Shown one piece after another: positions 44,725-56,544 of a stretch of 64,000 bases of DNA. The stretch's first letter is position 1. Each line of letters starts with the position of its first letter. Made by a program: the position numbers and the translations under genes. The DNA comes from Apodemus sylvaticus (Eukaryota; Chordata; Mammalia; Rodentia; Muridae). The stretch lies in NCBI RefSeq assembly GCF_947179515.1, contig NC_067472.1, positions 174,746,578 through 174,810,577 on the forward strand, in the 5' to 3' direction. Under the pieces are notes generated by a model, which worked only from the letters and a program-made list of their open reading frames with translations, was not told where the DNA came from and ran no database searches.

Positions 44725-45516
44725 AAGAGGTAGTCAGAACCCATTCTTCTGTCGTGGGACGTCAGGGTTGTTTCCAGATGCTGGCTATCACAAACAAGGC
44801 CACTATGAACATAGTGGAATGTGGGCCCCTGGAAATGGTGGGGCATCTTTTGGGTGTATTCGCAAGAATGATATTGATGGGTCTTCAGGTAGATAGATCT
44901 ATTTCCAAGTTTCTGAGGAACCTCCGGATAGATTTCCAGAGTGGTTGTACCAGTTTGCAATCTTACCAGCAATGGAGGAGTGTTCCTCTTTCTCCACATC
45001 CTCTTCAACATGTGCTGTCACCTGAGGTTTAGATCTTAGCCATTATGATTGGTGTGAGGTGGAATCTCAGGATCATTTTGATTTGCATTTCTCGGATCAC
45101 TAAGGACTTTGAACATTTCTTAAGTGCTTCTCAGCCTTTTGTGAATTCTTGGTTTAGTTCTATACCCCATTTTTGATTGGGTTGTTTGACTTTTTGGTGA
45201 TTAGCTTCTTGAGTTCTTTATATATTTTGGATATTAGCCCTCTATCAGATGTAGGGTTAGTGAAGATTTTTCCAACACACATCCCAAGAGGACTGCAGGT
45301 CTCTGTTCATTCAGAGACGATGCACCTAACCCTCAAGAGACTGGAGTCCCCAGGGAGTTTAGAGGTCAGGTGGGGAGGGGAGTGGGGACATCCACGTGGA
45401 GACAGGATTTTGGGAGGAGGTATGGAATGTGGAACAGTCGCAGGGTAGATGGGGGGCATAAAATGTGGAGTATAAAAAATTAATTAATTAATTAATTTTT
45501 AAAAAGAAGTAGTCAG
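44725..45516 (+). mobile_element. Older rodent L1, twin-primed (5'-inverted), 13-bp target-site duplication
   Basis: 44738 to about 45280 is ORF2 3' sequence in antisense ('ttccagatgctggctatcac' to 'agccctctatcagatgtagg'). About 45283-45503 is L1 3' UTR in sense ('aagagactggagtccccagg', 'agtttagaggtcaggtgggg') with an (ATTA)n-rich tail. The flanks AAGAGGTAGTCAG (44725-44737) and AAGAAGTAGTCAG (45504-45516) differ at one base. Confidence 0.9.
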
Positions 45517-46150
45517 CAAATATGAAGAGTTACCCTTACCCTCTGTAAGTTTCTTTCCCTCAGTCTTCTTCTCTCCTGTCTTTTCTTTTCCTTCTTCACT
45601 CCTTACACATCCTACACTCAGCCACTAAATAACATCACCAGCACCTAACAGACACTCTGTGGTGAAACCATTCTGAAATTCATTATCTTAGAGGATTGTA
45701 AGAATGTTCTTCAAAAACATTTGTGTAAAAGATGTTTTAAACTCAACCAGACATGTAGGTAAACTATAAATATTGCACATTAGTTGTCTGTATGCCAGGT
45801 CCATACACTTTTTTTTTAATAATTTCTTCTCACTCTCCTACCTTCTCTGTGTAACAAACTTCATCCTTGATGCCATCTGACCTTACTTTTGTGTGTTGGG
45901 GGTTACACAGACACTTCCCACTGGCCATTCCAGAGTTCACCATTCCTCTGTTCTCTGAAGCACTTGGGGACCCCACACCCTCTGAGTTCTCAGCTGAAGA
46001 ACACAAACAATGGGGAGACAGAACACAGTAAAAATCCTCCGCCCTTCACCCAGATTGAAGCATCTCTATGCGTCATATATTTCACTCCCCCTTCAGTTCC
46101 TGACCATGTTTTCTCCCTTTCTATTTTAGGATCTTGGGATGATCCAATAC
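45517..46150. other. Single-copy DNA, nothing recognised
   Basis: The 135-codon plus-strand ORF at 45889-46296 runs into the MaLR/SINE at 46151 and shows no domain. Confidence 0.4.
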
Positions 46151-46730
46151 TACATTGGTTTCTTTTCTGTTGCTGTGACCAAACACCATCACCAAAGGCT
46201 GGAATGATAACTCATCACTTAAGAGCACTTGGTGATCTTGTAGAAGACCTGGGTCCAATTCACAGCATCTATCAGGCCCATTATAACCAGCTGTGACTCC
46301 AGCTTCAGAGCATCTGATACCTTCTTCTGGATTCCAAGGCACCAGGCATGCACATGGTACACAGTCAGACATGCAGGCCAAACATTTGTTCATCGAATAA
46401 GTAATAACATAAAATACAGTTAAAACACCATGACCTTTTAGAAGAAAGACTTTATTCTGGCTTAGTGCCAGAAGGAAAAGATCGTGGTGGGAAGCATGGC
46501 ACAAAGTAGGCATGGTGGCAGGAGTGGGACGCTGAGAGCTCACATCAACTACAAATATGAAATGGAAGGAATGAACTAGAAGTGGAGAAGGCTATGACTC
46601 TCAGAACCCAAGCCCAGGGACACAGTTTCTCCAGCAAGGCAGAACCCTTCCATAACCTCCAGCAACAGTACCACCAGCAGGGAACAAGTGGTCAAATACA
46701 GATGGGGATATTTCCCATTCAAACCACATT
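46151..46730 (-). mobile_element. MaLR LTR, antisense, split by a SINE
   Basis: The left piece (46151-46193) has 'tttctgttgctgtgaccaaa'. The right piece (46436-46730) has 'gactttattctggcttagtg', 'ggtgggaagcatggcaca' and 'cccattcaaaccacatta'. Confidence 0.78.
46181..46435 (+). mobile_element. B2/B3-type SINE in a MaLR LTR, 13-bp target-site duplication
   Basis: The SINE body at about 46194-46422 ('aactcatcacttaagagcac', 'gatcttgtagaagacctggg', 'cagctgtgactccagcttca') is flanked by AAACACCATCACC (46181-46193) and AAACACCATGACC (46423-46435). The duplicated bases are the LTR's own sequence. Confidence 0.88.
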
Positions 46731-47021
46731 AGTTACCCTGTGTTCCATCCATACCTTTGTAGGTAGCCCTTTCCTGAGTTAGTCTTATTACTTCTACTAT
46801 CTAGTTCCCTTTTCTTTGCCATTTGTCACCAAATGTCTAGCTATATAATTATGATTTCTCGTTCCTTTCTTTCCTTTTGATGTAGATTTCTATTATACTT
46901 TTCAGCATTATTTTGATTAAAAATGACAGAAACTCAATTCGGAAGATTTAATAAAAATGAATGTGATTTCTGGGCACATATCCAGGATCTTGATGTCATC
47001 GGCCACCCTCCCTCCCTCCCC

Positions 47022-47063
<42 letters not shown>

Positions 47064-47580
47064 TCTCTCCTTTTTTCGACATTATATTTTCTCTGAATGG
47101 CTTAATCTAGATGGTAGGAAAAAATGGTCACCAAACATAATGGTTTACATCAACTGCACAAAAATTTCTACTGCAATAAAATGGTGTCTCTTTTTTTTTT
47201 AGTTCTAACAGGAGTTTTGACATAGCTATGACTGTCCTGTCTGTTAGTATTGCCAGACAGGTGAGACTCTAATTGGCCACTGTGATCAAATGCTTTAACA
47301 TAAAGGACTGTAGTGATCACACATGCAGTGGAGACTGCAAATAACTGGAAAGACAACTTTCCAGAGAGTGACTAGTTTGGAAAAGTAGAGAAAATTAATT
47401 ATAAAGTGAGAAGCCTATTTTATTATTTAATATTCTATCAGTATCTACTCATTATCTAAAACAATTTGTTTTATTATCACATTCTTCCATTACATTCTCT
47501 TGTCCCCTGTATGACTTAACATTCCTCAAATAATTCTAATTTCATCTCATATGTGATTTTTACTTCAAATTCCATACCTA
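46731..47580. other. Single-copy DNA with a (TC)n tract
   Basis: Nothing beyond the (TC)n at 47029-47060 is recognised. Confidence 0.4.
47029..47060. repeat. (TC)n microsatellite
   Basis: About 16 TC units, a mirror-symmetric polypyrimidine tract. Confidence 0.95.
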
Positions 47581-47584
47581 GCAT

Positions 47585-47985
47585 ATGAGAGAAAATGTAT
47601 TTATCTGATTTATGCTGTTTAACATAATGATGTCTAACTATATCCATTTTCCTTCCATCGAGATAATGTTCTTTGTGTTTAAATAAAGCATATATATCTG
47701 TGCATATATATCACATTTTCTTAATCTGTTATTCATCTGTTGACAAATAACTAGGCTGGATCAATAGCTTAATTATTGGAACCAACACAACAATAAATAC
47801 AGGTGTCAAGTATCTCTGTGGTATGAAGACTTGGAGTCCTTTCAGGTCTGTATTCAGCAGTGGTGGAGTTGGCTTCTAGAGCAGTTCTCTTTGGAATTTT
47901 CTGAAGAGTTTCCACAGTAATGTCCATAGTAGCTGGAACTATTTATAATCTACTAGCAATGTGCAAGTTTCTTGATCCCTGAATC
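47585..47985 (-). mobile_element. Ancient L1 ORF2 3' region, antisense
   Basis: 'ttaacataatgatgtctaac', 'atatcacattttcttaatct', 'tcatctgttgacaaataact' and 'gtccatagtagctggaacta' follow the well-known antisense order of the L1 ORF2 C-terminal region. Confidence 0.7.
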
Positions 47986-48094
47986 TTCACCTCTAGATGC
48001 GGTGAGATCAAATTTTACTGTAGATAAACTTTTTCTTGATAATTTTGGACTCACCAAATGATCCCCAAGTCCTTTAAATGGTCATTCAAAACCT

Positions 48095-48165
48095 GCTTAG
48101 AGCCCATCTCCTCTTCCCCTCCTCCTCCCCTCCCCTTTCCTCTCCTCTTCCTCCTCTTTCTTATA
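48095..48165. repeat. Polypyrimidine (CCTCTT)n-rich tract
   Basis: Almost pure C/T for about 70 bp. It gives the Lys/Arg/Gly-rich and Pro/Leu/Phe-rich ORFs on the two strands. Confidence 0.85.
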
Positions 48166-48370
48166 CTCTTCCGAGTAAAGCTGTTCCTCTCTCCTGCACA
48201 GAAAAATTTACTAGCAAAGCACATAGAAGCTATACACAAGACAATTAGTCAATGTGAACTCATGGTGGAGTACAGCCCATTCTTGCTGTATTTGGTAGTT
48301 TTCTTGGACTGTATGGCTAACTCTAGTACCTGAGAGACTTCCTAGACTTAAGATTTGGTAACCTAGAATG

Positions 48371-48757
48371 GAAAACTGTAGAGAGCCTTGCCACCTGGCA
48401 GGAACTTGACATAGACCAATGTGAAGTTCCTCTCCCAGCCTTTGAGCTGGAACTCCTGTGTTAGCCATAATCCCCTCCACCTAGAGTGGAGAGCTCAGAC
48501 CAAAGTGAAGCCCATTGTTCTTCAAGGACCTGCAGTTTCCTGAGAGACACTAGCCACCTGTGGAGCAACTGAACCAGTTCTGCTGAGAAGTTTCCAGCCT
48601 TTTCCCCTGCATATATATTGGGAGTTCTTCATTAAACTTTGAGACCTTGAACAGCAATGTTGTCTTGGTCTTCATCTCTTTTTGCCACCTTCTTATACAT
48701 TCCCAGCTTCCCTTCCAGATAACCCATTCGATGTAACTGTGGGCAGTTACAGAAAAA
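48371..48757 (+). mobile_element. Solo ERV LTR (class II-like, RMER17-like), sense
   Basis: A 375-bp unit (48377-48751) begins TGTAGAGAGCC and ends GGGCAGTTACA, i.e. TG...CA. A TATA-like CATATATAT at 48610 lies about 20 bp before an ATTAAA polyadenylation signal (48631), followed by a T-rich R/U5-like end. Flanks are GAAAAC (48371-48376) and GAAAAAC (48752-48758), a 6-bp duplication with one extra A. The 6-bp size fits ERVK-type integrases. No internal viral sequence adjoins it, so it is a solo LTR. The family name is from memory of similar LTRs. Confidence 0.75.
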
Positions 48758-48758
48758 C

Positions 48759-49070
48759 AAGAGAAAGCGCCCTCTAAAGAAAAGATACTGTTTAGAAGAC
48801 AAGAATTAAGTGTGAAATGCAAACAATGGGAGACCTGTCAAAGATTATTCATGATGACTCTGTCCTATGAGCTTCCAGGACATGTGCAGCCCAAAGAGAA
48901 GTCAGCCATGATCCCTTTCCTCAATAGGCATGTGAGAAAGAATCAAACAAACACAGACAAGAAAGTGAGGTGAGTGCGGTAGGCGGGGGCACTCAGGGGT
49001 ATGGAAATATATGCAAGGATAGGCCTAAGCACCTCAGAGGCATCTAAGGAGGTGGACGGCATCAGTGCAT
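48759..49070. other. Single-copy DNA, nothing recognised
   Basis: No repeat or domain. Confidence 0.4.
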
Positions 49071-49074
49071 GGAT

Positions 49075-49320
49075 TTTATGTCATTTACAAATAGCGGAGG
49101 TTTATTTAGTCCATGATTCCGAAGCCTATAACCCAGCCTGACATCTGGGGAGGACCTTCTTGCTACACATAACATTATAAGGTGAGCCAGAGCAAATGAG
49201 CTCATTATGTGAGGGCATTAGTGCTTTGAGGGAGCCAGCCTCGTCCCATGATCTCATCTCATTCTAATTACCTCAAGGCTCTACCTCCAAATGCTGTCAA
49301 ACTATGATTTGAGGTTAAAT
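49075..49320 (-). mobile_element. Old MaLR LTR (MST-like), antisense
   Basis: 'ggtttatttagtccatgatt', 'acatctggggaggaccttct', 'ctcattctaattacctcaag' and 'ctacctccaaatgctgtcaa' are in the order of antisense MST-type LTRs. Confidence 0.65.
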
Positions 49321-49529
49321 GTCCAGAATAAGGAAATGATGCCTGAGCCAAAACATAAAGGAGGAAGAAAACTTCAACCTCATGTTCAAAGAACTGGAAG
49401 AAAAAAGAGGCAAAGTAAGGGGCCCATGTGCCTTCAGGCACTCAGCAAAAATCAATTACAGGGAGCCACAAGTCTTCCAAGTGACAATGGAAACGGCTAA
49501 GAACACAAAGACTCCAGAACTCTAATAAG

Positions 49530-49745
49530 AGAGAGGCTAGGGAGATGTTTTAACAGTTAGGGGCATTTGATGCTCTGGCAGAGGACCCTAGATCAGTTCA
49601 CAATACCTACATAAGCCAGAGAACATTGGTCTGGAACTCTAGTTCTAGGTGATCTGGTGCCCTCTATTGGCCTCCTGAGGAACTGCAGGCACATAAATAC
49701 AGGCACACATACGAATGTAATATTTTTAAATATAATAATAAAATT
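49530..49745 (+). mobile_element. B3-type SINE, sense
   Basis: 'gctagggagatgttttaaca' and 'tctggaactctagttctagg' followed by a tail with ACATA repeats. Confidence 0.72.
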
Positions 49746-50605
49746 TTATGAGAGAGAACACACAGAAAAAGTGTGGCAGAGATACCCACGCCAAGTCTTA
49801 AGGGATAACCAGCAGCAGCATTTGTAAGATGCAAGGGAAAAGTATTCTAGAGGGATAAACAGCAAAAAGAAGCTGGGACCGACAGGGTGGGCTGCTTGAA
49901 GAAGAGAGAACAGACAGCTTTTGAAGAAGAAAAAGTGGCCAGTGTTGGGGTCCATAAGGAGGAGAACAGCTTGAGATGATGCAGACAGGCTTCCCAGCCT
50001 ATTAACCGAGCCTGGGATATGTGGGGCTTAGACGGCTCCTCTGGCCGCTAGCGGAGCAGGTGTCTTCAGATCAGGAAGAACAGTAATCAGCAGGCAAACT
50101 AAGAGATGACAGTGGCTTGGAAAAGTTGGGAGTTGGTGGTTATGGGAAAAAAGAAAAGAAGAATAATCTGTAATGCCTCTCATGAAGAGATCCTGCGGCA
50201 TCACCAGGACTGGGTGAGAAGAAACAGTGAAATGTAGGTGCCTGGAGCCCCAACCCAGACGTCAGCCTTCGAACCCCACCTAAGTAGCAAAGTCCACTGA
50301 TTCTACCTTCCTGCTTAGAATGGGCGTACATACATTCCCAGGAAATACCCAGACAAAGCGACTCAGCCTTGCTCCTACTCATTTTAACTTTCAATCACTT
50401 ACCGAGTTTTTATTTCACAATTAAATTTCTCTCTAAAATATTGCATTAGTCAGACACTCTCCTCTCTCTTGAAGGAGTCTGATTATCACAACTGTGTAAT
50501 CTGTTAGGAGAGAGATTAAAATGCTTCACTTTTTGGCAGATGGTTTTCTAGGACAGAGTTTCTAAGTGTCCAACATTTCTTAAATGAAGAAAAGAACAGA
50601 TGTTA
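49746..50605. other. Single-copy DNA, nothing recognised
   Basis: CpGs cluster weakly near 50040-50055 but there is no island. Confidence 0.4.
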
Positions 50606-50609
50606 AAAA

Positions 50610-50832
50610 TATGGATCAGGGATTAAGACCCCTTGGCTGCTCATCTAGAGAACCCAGGTTTAATTCCCAGCACCCACAAGGTGGCTAACACCCATAACTA
50701 TTTCTCCAGTTCCAGGGTCTCTAACACTCTCTTCTGGCCTTCTTAGGCACTACACATTCATGGTACACAGACATACGCGCAGGCAAAACACACACAGCTA
50801 TAAAATGAAAATAAATCTTTAAAAAAAAGTTT
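50610..50832 (+). mobile_element. B2/B3-type SINE, sense
   Basis: 'ggctgctcatctagagaacc', 'cagcacccacaaggtggcta' and 'tctccagttccagggtctct', with an AATAAATCTTT tail. Confidence 0.78.
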
Positions 50833-52885
50833 TTAAAGAAAAGTATGACTATTGCACCTGAAGTTAAGTGTTGCCAGAAACCCAGCAGGCAGTGATCTTC
50901 TATCTTGTGTCTTCCTCACTCAATGCCACAGAATCCAACCTCAGTCACTATTTGGACTGCAGAGTCCATTCTGATGTCCAGAGGCCACCACCAAGGCCCA
51001 ACTCCAGCCATTAACTGCTTCAGTGCCCCGTGCAGCACAGAGGTGTCTGGGATCGTCAGATCTGCAGATTTCCAACCATACTTATCTCCCCAGGATGTAA
51101 TTAGCTCAATGTGATGATGTATAATGTAAATCCTGGGTTTTAACCTCCCTTTGCAACTCATTGAAATGTAACACTTTTCTGAGATATTAAGTACAGGGGG
51201 AACCCCAGATGGTTATTGGATAATAAGTGCTCAGTTTTATTAATAGTTAATCCACATATTATTAGTGGGTTGTTGTGTTGTCTAGAGAGAGAATCTGTTA
51301 TTGAGTTTGGTGTGGCTCTGTCTCTTTCTTCCAGCCTCTTTAGCCACATGTCAATGTGGACTAGACGTTGGGACATCTTGGTTACTGTGCCCCCTGTGGT
51401 TAGGTAGGTCACAGGCTTTGGGGAGAAATTCTACTACTATGCTGAAAGACAGACATAGTGTTAAACTGACTTCTAAAGACTTATTGTTAAGCCCATAGAT
51501 TAGTGCATCTCTCAGCCTTCCTAAGAGAAGCTACTTTTAGCAGATGGTGATTAACACAGAGACACACACTTCTGAACAGTGTGCAGAAAATAAGAAACTT
51601 TAGGGTGCTTAGTCCTAAATGGGATGCTTATATCACACACACACACACACATGGACATATACATGTACACCCCCCCCCCCCTCAAGTCTCAGGATCATGA
51701 AAGAGGGAGCAGACATTGTAACAGCCAGAGGCGGAGGATGACTACAAGGAACCAGTGCTTACCAGACACACCATGAAGCCACCCTTAGGAATTTATAGCG
51801 GGTGTGACAGTGTGCACAGATCAAGCCAGGCAAAATCCCAGCATGGAGATGGGAGGTGACGGAAAAGTCCCACATCTAACAGGGAAGCTATTGGCAAATG
51901 ATGGCATCTGGGAGGAGACTCTGTTTCCTTCCAGGATGAAGCCCCGAAACGCAACCCATGACCTAGTAAATGACCCTATCGTCACGCACATATGGCAGTA
52001 CTAGGTGGACAGAATACATAACAAAAGGAAATAAAAAAGAAAAGAACACGTGAGATTGGGAGACAATAACCGTGCAGAGATAGAGAAGACAGTGGAGAGG
52101 GAGGAATAGAAAGGGAACTTGAGCAAAATACATACCGTGCATCAGACTCAGGCATGAACTTCTCAAATAAGTAAAAGGACTTTCCTGGGGGAAAGTTCTG
52201 ACTGGAGAGTCATGTACTCTGGTGTGAATTTTGACACTGGCTTCGTTATATCTGAGAAGTCTATAATGCTGGCCCAGCATTCAGAACTTTGTGTTAGAAG
52301 AAATGATATTGTTACTACATTCAGAAAACCTTGAATTGAAGAAGGGTAGGAAGAAAGTCCTTTGGTAAAAAACTTTGCTACCAGTGGGAGGCTGGCTGGG
52401 TTGGCTTTATGGGCCTGCTTTTCAGACAGAGCCAGCCTGGCACGCCAACTTTTTTCCATCTCCCCAGTCAGCAGCAGTTTTGAGGGTGATTACCTGATAA
52501 ATTGGAATCGAAGCCACAACAAAGGTGAGCTAGGGCTGGATACCCCTGGCTCATCTGCAGAGAATCTGGGAAGATTCTGTGGTGAAACGATTGGATCTAC
52601 ATGCACACACCAGCATAATACTGTTCTAACTCTGAGCAGACTCGCCCAAGGGAGAAGGACTATCAGGGGGACTATGACCAGGAGCTTCATAGTAGCTCAA
52701 GAATCCAGAACGTAAAGAATAATTTCTCACTCAGGTTTTGGCTATAATTGCTCTCCAATATGTCCTCAAAGAAAGAGGTAGAATGGGCAGGAGGCTCCAT
52801 CCCCAGGATGCCAGGCCTGCCAGTGCCCGTGACTGTACAGTTAGATGGCACTGAAGCCTGCCAAGGCCCAGATTCCAGCACTCAC
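50833..52885. other. Single-copy DNA with a (CA)n/poly-C tract
   Basis: About 2 kb without a recognisable transposon. (CA)n at about 51634-51651 and a C-run at 51669-51681 are the only repeats. Several ORFs of 60-117 codons overlap on both strands without domains. Confidence 0.4.
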
Positions 52886-53549
52886 AATACAAAGCGTCAG
52901 AAAGCGGAGTGTTTTATATGTTAATGGATCCAACCCTAGTTGGATCACTATTTAGAAAAATGATTCAGTTTTCCCTTTGCTTTTCACTCTTTTTCCATTC
53001 AATCAGTGATCTAATTATGAGAAAAGCGAATGGTGGTAATGCCGCACCAGGCCCCAGAGTCTAAGGCTTGAGAGGGTAAATACAATTACACATTGTAATG
53101 AAAGCAAGCGGAGTGCCTTCCAGCCTCTGCTTCAACACATTCAGCTATGCTTTTGGAGAGGCATAAACAATGCAAAAACCTATAATTGCTGTGTCAGTCA
53201 TGGCAGCTATGCAGAATACCAAATACCACTCTAAGCCGCCAGCTTTATGGCTTCAAAAAAGGTACAAAGCCACACTAGCTTGTGCTGGGAGGGTCTAAGG
53301 GACCAGGCAGCCATGCATTCTTAGGTACTCAGGACCCCTGACTAGGCTTCTTTCGCCTCTGAAGACAAAAATGCCAGCAAGCATAAAACATCCACCTAAT
53401 CTCTCACAGATACAGGGTTCAAAATAGTAGGGACCATGAGCACAGCTTTTTTTTTTCTTTTTCACCTTTACCTATAGACCCTCAACCTAAAGCTTCATGG
53501 ACATCATTGTCTCTAGATCATGCTTTCCAATTGAAATGAAATATGAGAA
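52886..53549. other. Repeat-free DNA; 52890-53250 is a candidate conserved non-coding element
   Basis: Complex sequence with ATGTTAATGGATCC, CAATCAGTGATCTAATTATG, AATACAATTACACATTGTAATG (a near palindrome) and CATAAACAATGC motifs, plus isolated CpGs. No ORF and no repeat. Confidence 0.35.
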
Positions 53550-53700
53550 GTCAGATGTGGTAGTACATGCATGTGATTCAGCACGAGGGAGGCTGAGGCA
53601 AGAGGTTCGCATGTTCAAGGCCAACCTGGCCATGCATTTGGAAGAATGATGGCTTAGCATGGATAAGGCCCCAGATTCAGTTCTTAACACCGAAAGTTAA
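53550..53700 (+). mobile_element. B1-ID composite SINE, sense
   Basis: The B1-like 'gaggctgaggcaagaggttc' and 'caaggccaacctggccatgc' are followed by an ID-like 'gatggcttagcatggataag'. Confidence 0.68.
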
Positions 53701-53717
53701 AAAATAAAATAAGTAAG

Positions 53718-53756
<39 letters not shown>

Positions 53757-53757
53757 A
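53700..53757. repeat. (AAAT)n microsatellite
   Basis: At least ten AAAT units form the tail of the SINE at 53550. Confidence 0.95.
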
Positions 53758-53769
53758 GATACAATGCAA

Positions 53770-53955
53770 GCCGCATGTGTCACTTCAGAGGTTAAAATCA
53801 CTTCCTATTCCAGAGGATCCAAGTTTGGTTCCCAACATCCATAGTTAGGAGGCTCACAAGTACCTATATCTCCAGCTCTAGAGGATCTGATGCCCCCTTC
53901 TGGGTTTTATAGGGACAGCACTCATTTGCATAAACTTTACACAGATACACACCTA
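53770..53955 (+). mobile_element. B3-type SINE, sense
   Basis: 'cttcctattccagaggatcc', 'taggaggctcacaagtacct' and 'tctccagctctagaggatct' in order. Confidence 0.75.
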
Positions 53956-55082
53956 GTTTACTTGGCCAAAGAGATGAATGAAATTATGTTATTTGGAGGA
54001 AAATGGATGCAATTATCAACTGATGTTTCCTGGAGAAAAAACACCCTATGCCAAAGATTCAATCTGTAGACTGACTGACTGGAATTTCTGAGAATTGGAA
54101 TGTTAAAAAATCAGGGTTGAAATTCTTATTGGAATACATTCAGTCCTTTTGATGGCCGCATGCATCCCACCTCCGCATCTTTCTATCAAAACCCTTTCTG
54201 AATGTATTTACTTGCAGATTGTCACTTTTGAGCAGCCCCAAAGCTCAGGCTGTCACTAAGAGTATTTGAAACCTGTAACAGATTGCTCAGCTGTGCTGTA
54301 ACTTGCCTTGTTGCATCTAACTAGTGTCTTGACTTTGAACTTTCTTGGCTGTTACATGAATATTAGAACATGAATATTACCACTTGCATGGTAAGGCAGG
54401 TCACTTAGGACATGATGAATCCGCATTTGCAGGTCCTCATCACTCATATTTGGATTCAGAATAAATTAGTTTCTTATCCCCTTTGGAGAGCTGGGGGTTT
54501 TGCTAACAGTCTTGGTCACCCAGATGAGATACTCAACGTGAGCCACTTTCATCAGAGGCTATCCCTGTCAGAAGGTACAGGCATGGGCCCTCTAGCCTGA
54601 TCATCTGTGTTACCCCCTTCAGTGGATGTTGAGTTCTTTCAGGAGGCTAGATATGCTCTTCAGTATGGCTGTGATCCATCACGATTTTCAGAGCTAGTTA
54701 TTAGATATACACTTATGTTTATCAGAAACTTTCTTTGCTAACATTCACCTATTTTTGCTACTCACTCCCATAATCACTAGCTCTAACCTCTCCTTTCTTG
54801 TCTTCTCTCCTATTATTATACATGCACACATTAGCCTCCAAACAATACAAATAGCAATCAACCTTTTAGTAACCCAAGACTCTCATCTGCATGAAGTTAC
54901 ACATAACAAGCTATTAATAATGGAATAATTTCTCTTCCCGAGAAAAGACATTAAAGATGAGAAAGTTTTATTCAAATCTGACAAATCAAACACATTTCCA
55001 ATGTATCCTTACAAAAGGATAAAAAGGCAGATTAATTAGGCCTAGAATGAGTTTGGGTATCCATTCAGAAAAAATACACTTT
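53956..55082. other. Single-copy DNA, nothing recognised
   Basis: 1.1 kb without recognised repeats or domain-bearing ORFs. Confidence 0.4.
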
Positions 55083-55084
55083 GG

Positions 55085-55275
55085 GAGCCAGTGAAATTTA
55101 TCAGCAGGTAAAGGAGTTTACTGCCAAGTCTGAGGACAGGAGTTTCATCCCTAGAGCCCATATGTGGAAAGAGAACACAAATTCCTATGATTGCCCTTTG
55201 AACTCCACATGTGTACTGTGGTATCCATCTGCCCACATACATAGATAATAAATAATATAATTAATTAAAAATTTA
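55085..55275 (+). mobile_element. B4-type SINE, sense
   Basis: 'cagcaggtaaaggagtttac', 'tgccaagtctgaggacagga' and 'gattgccctttgaactccac' are B4 blocks in order, with an AATAAT tail. Confidence 0.75.
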
Positions 55276-55279
55276 AAAG

Positions 55280-55688
55280 CCAAATGGTGTCCTCTAAGTA
55301 AACCTTTATGGAGAATCCTGTATTTATTTCTATGCACAACTGGACATCCATATGACTAAAGTCAGATTCTCTACAGGCAGGCATATACCTACTGCACAAA
55401 GGCATCTTTTCTAAGTTGTCACTCAAAATACAGAATTACCCATACTATGTCCTTTAGCAACTAATTCATCCTTCTCTAGAACTCCATAAAATTAAGTCCC
55501 AAATAATGAATCTGACTTTAGTCCTGTTTTCTATTTATGATGATAAAGTTTTATCTTTGGGGGAAGGGAAAGCAGTGTAAGAAAGGACTTTTTGTTTCAG
55601 CCTTTGGCTGAATGGGGCAATGGAAACCCGATGATTAGTGTTGCGCCAAATGCCTCAAAGTAGAGGATATAAAATCTCTTACTTTAAG
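55280..55688. other. Single-copy DNA, nothing recognised
   Basis: No feature named. It may include further decayed ERV sequence upstream of 55690. Confidence 0.35.
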
Positions 55689-55689
55689 T

Positions 55690-56400
55690 TTGTAGCCTTC
55701 CTTTTTTGAAAAGCTATTACCTAAGTGGTAGGCAATTTTTTTCCATTAGAAAGAATTATTCCTTCTTGGGACATTTTGGCTAAACTGCGTAGTGATTGTA
55801 GAGCTTACTTCCTGGGTAAGTATTTAAATCCATTTGTTAAAGTTGGCCTACCTGCAGTGCAGTACTTTTATTATGCCTGTGATCTTCAACCCTCTGAAGC
55901 AGGTGAATGGACAAATAGCACTATAAAAACTGAGTTGGCAAAACTGAAAGAAGACTTCAGTATCTTTAGTCAAAGACACTTCCATCAGACCTACCTCATT
56001 TGGAAAATATCAGTAATGTTATAACACAACATCTTATGTAACTGAACAAAGAACCACATGAAACATCACTGCCAAAGGAAACTGGTAAAATATTATAAGA
56101 AAATTTTAATAGTAGTTACTAAATTTCAATATTGGCTACAAAGCCTTTCCACAGTGAGTTCCTGGGAAAGGTAGAGTAATAGGGAAATAACTAATATCGT
56201 GTGATATCTGTCAAGTGGAAAAGATAATCACATCAAAGACTCCTTCAGCATACACGGAAAGGACCTATCAGGTCCTGTTAACCACCTCCTGTGCTAAAAA
56301 GCTTCAGGAGATAAAGGGTGAGGATGTATATTCCTCATGTGAACCCCTCTGAGGACACATCTGCATGCACTTCAGAAGAAGTAGGTGGTACTCATCTTCA
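55690..56400 (+). pseudogene. Decayed endogenous retrovirus pol fragment (integrase), class I-like
   Basis: The plus-strand frame 55725-56024 reads like the integrase catalytic core of gammaretrovirus-like ERVs. The 'IIPSWDILAKLRSD' segment matches the strand carrying the second catalytic Asp (codon at 55794). 'LQPSEAGEWTNSTIK' matches the conserved helix bearing the catalytic Glu, about 36 residues later, which is the expected D-35-E spacing. After a frameshift near 55980, a short 'RPTSFGKYQ' trace follows. At about 56255-56320 another frame reads like the C-terminal GPY-type domain ('TYQVLLTTSCAKKLQ'). Stops and shifts abolish function. No LTR, gag or env is recognised on either side. Confidence 0.68.
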
Positions 56401-56544
56401 ACTACGTGGTTAACTGAGTTCCTTAAATTAAATGAACTCAAAGCACTTAGACATTTCTGCTGTCATTCCTTTAACTCTCAGTCTTTTAAAAATTGTCTGA
56501 AGTATCTGGAATTCATTTTTGTATGGTTTCCAAAAGGATAGGTA

